A program made the translations under genes and the position numbers. From JBGQAS01 sp964498605 (GTDB taxonomy: Bacteria > Chloroflexota > Anaerolineae > Anaerolineales > Anaerolineaceae), in NCBI GenBank assembly GCA_964498605.1, contig CAZCHK010000007.1:1-58423 (forward strand): 58,423 nt of DNA, read 5' to 3'. Of this stretch, positions 49,601 through 57,030 are shown in pieces. The stretch's first letter is position 1; each line of letters opens with the position of its first letter. A model generated the notes under the pieces. It saw only the letters and a list, made by a program, of their open reading frames with translations. It did not search any database and had not been told where the DNA came from.

Positions 49601-52600
49601 TTAGAACCTGTCACGAAAGTTGATAAGTGATACTAGAATATCAAGCAGCTGATTTTTCCATTCCTTGGACTCTTTTTGAAAAGGGATCCAGTAAGAATTC
49701 TTACCAATTCTGGCCTTTTTAATTGGATACAAGTTACGACTTCGCTGGTTGTCACCCAGAGTCGGATACCTTAGAACGATTTGCTCATTTTCAACCATGA
49801 CAGATGCCAATCCCGCCAAACATGCGCGGTTCTTAATGATGATGTAATAAATCAGGTTCTCCAATTCTTCTGGGAGTGGTCCAAATCGATCAATGAATTC
49901 CTCCTTAATGGCTTCAGCTTCCCGCTCTGTTTGGATGTTCGCAATCCTTCGGTAAAGTTTTAGTCGCATATTCTGCTGTGAAACATATCCAATGGGGATA
50001 CCCACTGAAAGGGGTAATTCAACAATGACCACCGAGTATAGTTCATTCAGCTGATCAAGTGGGAGAGGCTTAAGCTCAACCCCGCCCTTTTGTTTTAATT
50101 CACGAACAGCACCGGCGAGCATGCGGGTGTACAAATGGAAACCTACAGCAGCAATATATCCCGATTGTCGAGTTCCCAATATGTCACCCGCTCCCCGCAT
50201 TTCAAGATCCCTCATTGCTATGGAGTAACCTGCACCCAACTGGGTATTCTCAGCGATGACTTCCAATCTCTCTTGTCCCTCAGGTGTAGGCAAGTGCCTG
50301 CTGTCTCTAAAGAAATAGGCATACGCTCGCTGTCCACCCCTTCCCACCCTTCCCCGCAATTGATATAACTGAGCCAAGCCAAACGTGTCTCCCCTATCCA
50401 CAATCAGTGTATTGGCATTAGGGATGTCCAATCCAGATTCAATGATGGATGTGCATAAAAGCACATCAAGTTCTGCTTGCGTGAAATGGTGCATGACGGC
50501 CGCTAATTCCTTTTCATCCATTTGCCCGTGAGCGATTCCTATCCGCGCTTCAGGAACAAGTTTTTGTAAATTGATTTTTATCGCATCGATGGTCATAACC
50601 CGGTTGTGAACGAAGAACACCTGGCCTCCCCGTTCCAATTCTCGGATGATCGCCTGTCTCACAAGTCTTGGTGAATACGGACCAATGTGAGTGATGATGG
50701 GCTGTCTCTCAGCTGGCGGGGTATTAATCACTGAAATATCTCTCACACCGGTCAGCGCCATGTACAAAGTGCGAGGGATTGGCGTGGCTGTCAGCGTCAG
50801 AACGTCAATTTCCGTACGCAGCTTCTTGAAGTGCTCTTTGTGAGTTACTCCAAATCTTTGCTCCTCATCAATTATCGCCAACCCCAAATCCTTAAACTGC
50901 ACATCCGCTGTCAGTAGCCGGTGTGTACCGATAATAATATCGATTTCGCCTTTGCCGAGTTTTCGTGCGATTTCATCCTGCTCCTTAGGTGACCGAAACC
51001 TGGATAACATGTCGACAGTAACTGGCCAAGGCAGTAATCTTTGGAGAAAGGTCTCATAATGCTGCTGAGCCAAAACGGTTGTGGGAACAAGGATGACAAC
51101 TTGTTTTCCATCCTGTACTGCTTTGAAAGCTGCACGTAAGGCAACCTCTGTTTTTCCGTATCCTACATCACCACATAGTAAGCGATCCATCGGCTTCTGT
51201 TTTTCCATATCCATTTTGGTTTCAATGATCGCTTGCTTTTGGTCCTGTGTTTCTATGTAAGGAAACCCGGCTTCCAACTCTTTCTGCCAGGCTCCATCAC
51301 TTGAAAAGGCAAATCCCCGGGCGGTTTCCCTTTTCGCGTAGAGTTCAAGAAGTTCCCGCGCAACCTGGTGAACAGCCTCCTTAACTTTTTGCTTGCTGCT
51401 CTGCCATTCTGCGGTGCCTAATTTAGTGAGTGCAGGAGGATTTTCATTTGGTCCGATGAATCTGGTTAATCTATCTGCCTGATGAACAGGAACAAAGATT
51501 TGATCGCTATTTTCAAATTCGATGCAAAGGAATTCCTTTTCATTCCCCTCCAAAATCCTCCTGACCAATCCAAGAAATTTGCCAATCCCAAAATCAACAT
51601 GAACGACCCAATCTCCGATTCGTAGATCGCCAAAAGTATCTTCAGGTGGAATTGCCGTCGCGGACGATTTTCTCCTGGCAGCCGGGGGAGACCAACCAAA
51701 TATCTCACTGTCGGTGAGCAGGCGTACCCTATCCTTCTGGTTCTTCCGCAATTCCCAACCTTCAGAAACGATGGAATCGAGAAATATAGGAGCGTTCCTT
51801 AGATTAAGATCGTACTTACATTCACGCCACAGCTCTTCGATTCTGCTCACATGGCGTGAGGTGACCATAACATTGTCGCCTCTCGCGCAAGCCGAATAGA
51901 TGTCTTCGATCAAATTCTTTAACATCCCAGCATATCTTTTTGTAGGTTGAAAACACTTGCCAAATGGAAAAAAATCCGCGTTTAAGCTTGGGGATAAATC
52001 AATTGATTTATAGGGTGAAAAAATATCCAGTAGTTCAGACCAGTTAAAATACGGCGTTTTGAGTTCGTTCTGCTTAACGCCTTCTTTAAAAAGGTCCTGC
52101 CGTAATTGTACCGCCTGCTCTTCGAACTCATCCGCCAGTGAGGAAAGCAGGGTGCGATCGTCAAAGATGATGCTTGTGGATTTTGGTAAATAGTCTGTTA
52201 TTGAAACTGGATAACTATATGCTTCCGGAAGAATAAATTCTCTGTTTTTTCTTTGCGTCACATTTTCGCCAACGGAAATCAGCTCGCTGGCAGGCGTGAT
52301 AAATATCCGATCAAGTTTTTCCATCGTCCTCTGGGTAGCCGGATCAAAGGACCGGATAGTGTCCACAACATCGCCAAAAAAATCAACGCGTACAGGAAGC
52401 GGTTCCGAAGGAATCCAAATATCTATCAAACCCCCCCGCTTTGAAAATTTGCCAGCTTGAGTGACAACTTCTTCAAAATCGTATCCAATCAAGCTGAGAC
52501 GATTTTGAAGGTGTTCCAGGTTCATTTTCTGGGTGAGCTCAACGTGTAATGAATTTTTGATAAAGACGCGTTTTGGAATGGTCTTGAACATCAGCGCACG

Positions 52601-52990
52601 CACAGTTGATACAATCAGGGGGGTTCGCTTTTGGTTTTTGATTCCAGGGATAACATCCTTGATTAAGAAAGAAAAAACCCCTAACCGTTCCTGCCTTACC
52701 TGGTCACTCCATTCCGAGTCTTCGTAAAACAGCGCGGCGGGTTCAGAAAAATATAAAGGCTGGATCTGGTCATTCCAAAAATTCAACTCATCGAGGAAAT
52801 TCATCGCCCGTTCGGGGCGATCTGTGATATAGAGCAAAGGATTTCCAAGATCTCGCCACAGCTGGCTAACAACTGGTGGTCTTGCTGATCTCATCAAACC
52901 AAGAGATTTGCATTCTGAAGTAGTGGTAATTTCTGAAATGAGATGCTGATAGTCAGAAAAACCGTTAAATATTGTATCCAGCAGGTTCAT
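49601..52990 (-). CDS. mfd: Transcription-repair coupling factor
   Basis: 1129 residues, full length. UvrB-homology region at the N-terminus, CarD/RID-type RNA-polymerase-binding domain (GDWVVHVDFGIGKFLGLVRR), then RecG-like translocase motors: LLCGDVGYGKTEVALRAAFKA, DEEQRFGVTHKE, TATPIPRTLYMAL, and QLRGRVGRGGQRAYAYFF, and the C-terminal TRCF domain. It frees stalled polymerase and recruits UvrA. Start overlaps the pth stop (ATGA), so pth, mfd and probably uvrB are read together. Confidence 0.97.
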   Translation of the reverse strand: MNLLDTIFNGFSDYQHLISEITTTSECKSLGLMRSARPPVVSQLWRDLGNPLLYITDRPERAMNFLDELNFWNDQIQPLYFSEPAALFYEDSEWSDQVRQERLGVFSFLIKDVIPGIKNQKRTPLIVSTVRALMFKTIPKRVFIKNSLHVELTQKMNLEHLQNRLSLIGYDFEEVVTQAGKFSKRGGLIDIWIPSEPLPVRVDFFGDVVDTIRSFDPATQRTMEKLDRIFITPASELISVGENVTQRKNREFILPEAYSYPVSITDYLPKSTSIIFDDRTLLSSLADEFEEQAVQLRQDLFKEGVKQNELKTPYFNWSELLDIFSPYKSIDLSPSLNADFFPFGKCFQPTKRYAGMLKNLIEDIYSACARGDNVMVTSRHVSRIEELWRECKYDLNLRNAPIFLDSIVSEGWELRKNQKDRVRLLTDSEIFGWSPPAARRKSSATAIPPEDTFGDLRIGDWVVHVDFGIGKFLGLVRRILEGNEKEFLCIEFENSDQIFVPVHQADRLTRFIGPNENPPALTKLGTAEWQSSKQKVKEAVHQVARELLELYAKRETARGFAFSSDGAWQKELEAGFPYIETQDQKQAIIETKMDMEKQKPMDRLLCGDVGYGKTEVALRAAFKAVQDGKQVVILVPTTVLAQQHYETFLQRLLPWPVTVDMLSRFRSPKEQDEIARKLGKGEIDIIIGTHRLLTADVQFKDLGLAIIDEEQRFGVTHKEHFKKLRTEIDVLTLTATPIPRTLYMALTGVRDISVINTPPAERQPIITHIGPYSPRLVRQAIIRELERGGQVFFVHNRVMTIDAIKINLQKLVPEARIGIAHGQMDEKELAAVMHHFTQAELDVLLCTSIIESGLDIPNANTLIVDRGDTFGLAQLYQLRGRVGRGGQRAYAYFFRDSRHLPTPEGQERLEVIAENTQLGAGYSIAMRDLEMRGAGDILGTRQSGYIAAVGFHLYTRMLAGAVRELKQKGGVELKPLPLDQLNELYSVVIVELPLSVGIPIGYVSQQNMRLKLYRRIANIQTEREAEAIKEEFIDRFGPLPEELENLIYYIIIKNRACLAGLASVMVENEQIVLRYPTLGDNQRSRNLYPIKKARIGKNSYWIPFQKESKEWKNQLLDILVSLINFRDRF

Positions 52991-53598
52991 TCATTCCTTG
53001 AATTGAAACGATTCATCGCAGATTCAAGCCCATTCTTGATAAAATCCTGTACCGCGTCTGCACCTTTATTGATTATTCCGTCAAGAAAATCCAGTTCCCC
53101 GGGCAGGAATCTTTCCAAGACATACGCCTGGGTTGATTTATTACCAGGTGGTCGCCCTATTCCCAATCTCATGCGGGGAAACTCTTTGCTGCCAACAGCT
53201 TTTATCACTGAATCTACACCGCGATGCCCGGGAGACGACCCTCCAGGACGGATCCTGATGGATCCGAAGGTCAGATCGACATCATCATGCACAACCATAA
53301 GATCGGGAGTATTGATTTTGTAATACTTGACTAGCGACATGATTGAAGAACCAGAGTTATTCATGTATGTTTGTGGTTTTGCCAGAATGATTAACTTATC
53401 TTCAAGCTTACTTTTGCCTATGATCGCTCTGTTCTGCACTCGGGTTAATTCAATATCAAGTCGCTTTGCCAGATAGTCGACCAGGAGAAATCCAATATTA
53501 TGCCTTGTGAGATGATACTCCCGCCCCGGATTACCCAGGCCAACAACCATGATCACTTTCTTAATTTCATCCGCGCTTCTTTTTTTGAACCAAAGCAT
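52987..53598 (-). CDS. pth: Peptidyl-tRNA hydrolase
   Basis: 203 residues. VVGLGNPGREYHLTRHNIGFLLVDYLA with catalytic His, KPQTYMNNSG, VVHDDVDLTFGSIRIRPGGSSPGHRGVDSV and RLGIGRPPG are all complete. The N-terminus has 16 extra residues (MLWFKKRSADEIKKVI) before the usual start; ATG 53598 is kept because it sits three bases from the upstream stop, but an internal ATG at 53550 is possible. Releases stalled peptidyl-tRNA. The pth-mfd order is conserved in many bacteria. Confidence 0.94.
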   Translation of the reverse strand: MLWFKKRSADEIKKVIMVVGLGNPGREYHLTRHNIGFLLVDYLAKRLDIELTRVQNRAIIGKSKLEDKLIILAKPQTYMNNSGSSIMSLVKYYKINTPDLMVVHDDVDLTFGSIRIRPGGSSPGHRGVDSVIKAVGSKEFPRMRLGIGRPPGNKSTQAYVLERFLPGELDFLDGIINKGADAVQDFIKNGLESAMNRFNSRNE

Positions 53599-53601
53599 TG
53601 T

Positions 53602-54183
53602 TTATCCCTTTAACCGATCGATGACAATGAATAATAACAAAATGATTACCGAGATTGCACAGCCTATCCATATCATCGCGAAAAGATTCTCTCTGGCAAT
53701 TGAAGCCTCGTTATTGTGAATGGCGGTCGGGGTGTTGTAATAACTGGGTTCTGCTGGAGTCGCAGAAGGCTGTGTATAATTGGCTGGCAGGATTGCCGTT
53801 GAAGTTATGCTGAGTTGTTCGATTGAATTGGAAATCGCAACATGTTGGATCAGAGTTTCAGAACGGGATCCGTCTATCTTATAGACACGAATTCTCAATT
53901 GATAAACTCCATCTACGATTGCTGACGTGTCCCAGGTGAACAAAGGACCGTTTCGCACTGGAACCTGTGTTCTTCCCAGTTCAAACCATTCTTCGCTGTT
54001 GATAAAGGCAAAACCGAATTCTGCAGAAGAAAATCCCTCAATGTCTGTATTTCCACTTATGATAATCACGCCTTTCACGGTCTGTCCCGGTAGGGGATAA
54101 TCGATTCGAGGAGTTTCTGAAAATTGATTCAGAAATGTCGAGAAAAATATGATGCCCGTAACAATTGAATAAAATCGTTTCAT
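53602..54183 (-). CDS. Exported single-pass protein with a Big/FN3-like domain
   Basis: 193 residues. N-terminal signal (FYSIVTGIIFFSTFLNQF), then about 90 residues of beta-sandwich (PRIDYPLPGQTVKGVIIISGNTD... DTSAIVDGVYQLRIRVYKIDGS), a Pro/Thr-rich linker, and a C-terminal membrane helix (LFAMIWIGCAISVIILLLFIVIDRLKG). The domain seems to be an Ig-like surface module; function unknown. First gene of the leftward pth-mfd unit. Confidence 0.6.
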   Translation of the reverse strand: MKRFYSIVTGIIFFSTFLNQFSETPRIDYPLPGQTVKGVIIISGNTDIEGFSSAEFGFAFINSEEWFELGRTQVPVRNGPLFTWDTSAIVDGVYQLRIRVYKIDGSRSETLIQHVAISNSIEQLSITSTAILPANYTQPSATPAEPSYYNTPTAIHNNEASIARENLFAMIWIGCAISVIILLLFIVIDRLKG

Positions 54184-54263
54184 GATTGACAGGTTAGTTT
54201 AACATAATCCTGTAAGCATAGCAAATTCTTGCGGTATTTATAATCATCTTCAAAAACACCTTA

Positions 54264-54272
54264 TGATATAAT
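54264..54272 (+). promoter_or_regulatory. Extended -10 promoter, leaderless, for the 54279 gene
   Basis: TGA-TATAAT with TATAAT at 54267-54272, exactly six bases before the ATG at 54279. Same spacing as at 3129 and 44052. Confidence 0.55.
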
Positions 54273-54278
54273 CTTTTT

Positions 54279-54713
54279 ATGCCAAATAATCACAAGAGTA
54301 ATCCCTCGCAAGAGAACCCACAAAAGTCAAATTTGTTGAAAGCAATCAAGATTTCATTAACTGTATTCATTGCAGGAATCATAATTGCTGCTTGTGTGCT
54401 ACTCATCATCTATTGTGTCCAGAACCAGGATAAAGCCGTTGTTATACGGGATGTAATCGTGATTATGCTTGGATTGCTCGCTCTCGTTGCTGGAGTTGCT
54501 GTAACAACACTGATTGTTCAAGTGGCAATTTTACTTAACCTGATTAACAACGAGGTAATTCCGATCATTAACTCCGCCAAAGAGACTGTTAATATGCTGC
54601 ATGGAACAAGCAAGTTTGTAAGTAAAGAATTGGTGGAACCAGTTATAAAACTTAACAGTTATTTGGCGGGATTGAAAAAACTGCTGTCGATTTTTCATAT
54701 CATTAATAAATAG
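54279..54713 (+). CDS. Membrane protein paired with YtxH (DUF948-like)
   Basis: 144 residues. Basic N-terminus, two hydrophobic helices (ISLTVFIAGIIIAACVLLIIYCV and DVIVIMLGLLALVAGVAVTTLIVQVAILL), then a helical tail (VIPIINSAKETVNMLHGTSKFVSKELVEPVIKLNSYLAGLKKLL) reminiscent of DUF948 proteins that often precede ytxH. It is followed 17 bases on by a clear YtxH gene. The 3129-3749 pair has the same layout. Function unknown. Confidence 0.6.
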   Translation: MPNNHKSNPSQENPQKSNLLKAIKISLTVFIAGIIIAACVLLIIYCVQNQDKAVVIRDVIVIMLGLLALVAGVAVTTLIVQVAILLNLINNEVIPIINSAKETVNMLHGTSKFVSKELVEPVIKLNSYLAGLKKLLSIFHIINK

Positions 54714-54730
54714 AAAAAGGAGATTAAAAA

Positions 54731-55063
54731 ATGTCTGAACACGGAAATGATGGTTTTGGTTCCTTCCTCGCGGGCTTTGTCGTTGGTGGTTTAGCAGGCG
54801 CTATTGTTGCTTTGCTCTTTGCCCCCCAATCCGGCGCTGAAACACGCACCTTAATCAAGGATAAAACAATCGAGCTAAAAGACAAGGCTGCCTCTTCATA
54901 TAGGGAATTCGAGGACAAAACAAAGGAGTTCACAAAAGAAACCACCGAAAAAGCTGAGGCATTTTACAATCAAGCTAAAGCTAAGGTGGAATCTCTCAAG
55001 TCCAAAGCTGCTCTAGCACTCGAAGACGTCAATCTACCAAAAGCTAAAAAAGCTAAGGGATAA
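54731..55063 (+). CDS. YtxH-family protein
   Basis: 110 residues. FLAGFVVGGLAGAIVALLFAPQSGAETR is the textbook YtxH membrane helix plus LFAPxSG motif. The rest is a long charged helix (DKTIELKDKAASSYREFEDKTKEFTKETTEKAEAFYNQ) that could form a coiled coil, and a Lys-rich end. AAAGGAG precedes the ATG. Ends before a strong bidirectional terminator. Confidence 0.82.
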   Translation: MSEHGNDGFGSFLAGFVVGGLAGAIVALLFAPQSGAETRTLIKDKTIELKDKAASSYREFEDKTKEFTKETTEKAEAFYNQAKAKVESLKSKAALALEDVNLPKAKKAKG

Positions 55064-55075
55064 TATCCTTAAATC

Positions 55076-55112
55076 AAAAAGGCTAGACAGAGTACTCTGT
55101 CTAGCCTTTTTT
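55076..55112. terminator. Bidirectional terminator between ytxH and lgt
   Basis: AAAAA-GGCTAGACAGA-GTAC-TCTGTCTAGCC-TTTTTT: an 11-bp perfect GC-containing stem extended by an A/T pairing, symmetrical, serving both converging genes. Confidence 0.9.
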
Positions 55113-55117
55113 AGTTT

Positions 55118-56326
55118 CTATTTCTTTTTTGCGTTCGTGCTTGCAGCTTTAGCGGTTTTTTCTTTCCTTAATGTCCCGGATTCACGATTCGGGCGTTTTT
55201 CCAATCCTACAGAGCGATCAGTCGGCATCTTCGCTTTTTTGGCCGCTGCAGATTTTGGAGACTCAACTAGCAGTTGTTCATCGACACTTTCATTTTTTCC
55301 TTTATCGTGAATTACTTTGCGAACAATCAGGAAGCTGATGCTCAATACAAACAAGATTGCCATCAGGGTTTGATTGATATTGATTCCGGTATTTCCCAAC
55401 ACAGAAATATCTGCACGGATAAATTCCAGGAGAAATCGTCCTAGTGAATAGAAGGAAATGTAAATAAGAAATATGTCGCCGCTCAGTAATTTTTTCCCGG
55501 TCTTTACCAGCAGGTACAGCAATAATCCCATATTGATTAAATTCCATGCAGATTCATACCAAAAGATGGGCAGGAATGTGCCAACAACAGATCCCAGGTT
55601 GCCATTAGCGTCAAAATTATGGATTGAAACTCCCAGGGGTGGTTCTGCCTGCAAGCCATACAGCTCCTGGTTAAAATAATTACCCCACCTCCCGATTGCC
55701 TGAGCAAGTGCCAGCCCGGGAGAAACAACATCAGCCAGGTCTCCAAATTTTATCTTTTTTATCCGGCAATAAATCCAAGCTGCAAACGCGCCTCCCATGA
55801 CCGCACCTGGTATGCCCAACCCGCCCCTCCATATCGCAAATATTTCAAGGGGATTTTTCATATAATATGCGGTTGTGATTTGATTGTTAACCTGGTCCAT
55901 CTGGGAAGGTGTAAAAACATGCCACAGTCGAGCTCCAATTATTCCAGCAAGAAGCAACCAGGGCATCATATCCCATACGTAGTTTTTATCGATGTCACGT
56001 TTCCCGGCTCCCCAGGCAGCTAGAAATGTTGCCGCCACAGCTCCCGCCATAATTAACACACCATACCACCGAACTTCAAGCGATGCTGGAAGAGAATTCG
56101 TGATGGGAGCGATATCATGAAGAAGATTATGGAAGATCAGGTACTGCCCAATAAGGAATATCCCAGATCCTCCAAGTATGATCAGCCTTCTAATCCACTT
56201 GTTGGGGATTTTCTTTTCCGGGATCAAGTTAAAAGATGTGACAATTAATAAGAAGATTAAAGCTATGACATCGGATATTTGCAGCCAACTTAGGTCAAGT
56301 GTTAAACCTCGAAAAGCAATGCTCAT
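55118..56326 (-). CDS. lgt: Prolipoprotein diacylglyceryl transferase with basic C-terminal tail
   Basis: 402 residues against about 260-300 in most bacteria. LEVRWYGVLIMAGAVAATFLAAW, GIIGARLWHV, GGLGIPGAVMGG, and the Lgt signature AQAIGRWGNYFNQELYG are present with seven or so helices, then SLGRFLLEFIRAD. The final 60 residues are a Lys-rich, Ala-rich cytoplasmic tail (SPKSAAAKKAKMPTDR...) not part of the enzyme core. Attaches diacylglycerol to lipobox Cys; several substrates are encoded in this window. Third gene of the ftsK-pgsA-like-lgt unit, two bases after its neighbour. Confidence 0.93.
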   Translation of the reverse strand: MSIAFRGLTLDLSWLQISDVIALIFLLIVTSFNLIPEKKIPNKWIRRLIILGGSGIFLIGQYLIFHNLLHDIAPITNSLPASLEVRWYGVLIMAGAVAATFLAAWGAGKRDIDKNYVWDMMPWLLLAGIIGARLWHVFTPSQMDQVNNQITTAYYMKNPLEIFAIWRGGLGIPGAVMGGAFAAWIYCRIKKIKFGDLADVVSPGLALAQAIGRWGNYFNQELYGLQAEPPLGVSIHNFDANGNLGSVVGTFLPIFWYESAWNLINMGLLLYLLVKTGKKLLSGDIFLIYISFYSLGRFLLEFIRADISVLGNTGININQTLMAILFVLSISFLIVRKVIHDKGKNESVDEQLLVESPKSAAAKKAKMPTDRSVGLEKRPNRESGTLRKEKTAKAASTNAKKK

Positions 56327-56328
56327 AT

Positions 56329-56988
56329 TTAGGCTCCTTTTTTATTTTTCAGCAACTCCGAAGGTTTTTTATATACCTTCTTTCTTACATGATAAATCCT
56401 CTGTAAAGCGGTGTAATTTCCAAGAACCGCCAGTATCCATACCGCTATCTCGGGAAAACCGAACAGCAGGCACGGAATAATTACCAGATAGCGTTCCAAC
56501 CGGCTTAATAAGCCTACTTTGACCTGAACACCCAATCCTTCCGCCCTGGATTTTACATAAGAAACCAGTACTGATCCGCACGCAGCAAAATAAGCAACAA
56601 AAATATGAAGGATGTCAGGTCCTTCAGGTTTTTGCCAAAAATAAATGATCATTCCTGCAATCAGTATTAATTCGGAATATCGATCAACAACTGAATCTAC
56701 GAAAGCCCCCCATGAGGTTATTTCTCCTTTTAACCTGGCCATCGTGCCGTCAAATGCATCCATTGGTGCCAGTAATAACACGACCAAACCTGCTATCCAC
56801 AATTTTCCAAATGCAATGAGCACAGCTCCAGCAATATTCCCAAGCAGACCAACGGTCGTGATCAGATTTGGATGAATACCTAGATTGTTAAGAAATATCG
56901 CTATCGCTACAATGATTCCCTTAAATCTTTCCCGCATCAAATCGGTGAAAGTCAGTTTCGTTTGTTCTTCCTGATTATTTTGGCTCAT
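56329..56988 (-). CDS. CDP-alcohol phosphatidyltransferase
   Basis: 219 residues. The family signature D-x2-D-G-x2-A-R-x8-G-x3-D-x3-D is complete in DAFDGTMARLKGEITSWGAFVDSVVD (about 82-107). Several membrane helices surround it. Could make phosphatidylglycerol phosphate (PgsA) or phosphatidylinositol phosphate/archaetidyl-type lipid; the acceptor cannot be read. Lies between ftsK and lgt, both membrane-linked. Confidence 0.88.
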   Translation of the reverse strand: MSQNNQEEQTKLTFTDLMRERFKGIIVAIAIFLNNLGIHPNLITTVGLLGNIAGAVLIAFGKLWIAGLVVLLLAPMDAFDGTMARLKGEITSWGAFVDSVVDRYSELILIAGMIIYFWQKPEGPDILHIFVAYFAACGSVLVSYVKSRAEGLGVQVKVGLLSRLERYLVIIPCLLFGFPEIAVWILAVLGNYTALQRIYHVRKKVYKKPSELLKNKKGA

Positions 56989-57030
56989 AATAGATAACAG
57001 GCTGTATGGTATCGTAGGCCAAGGATACTG

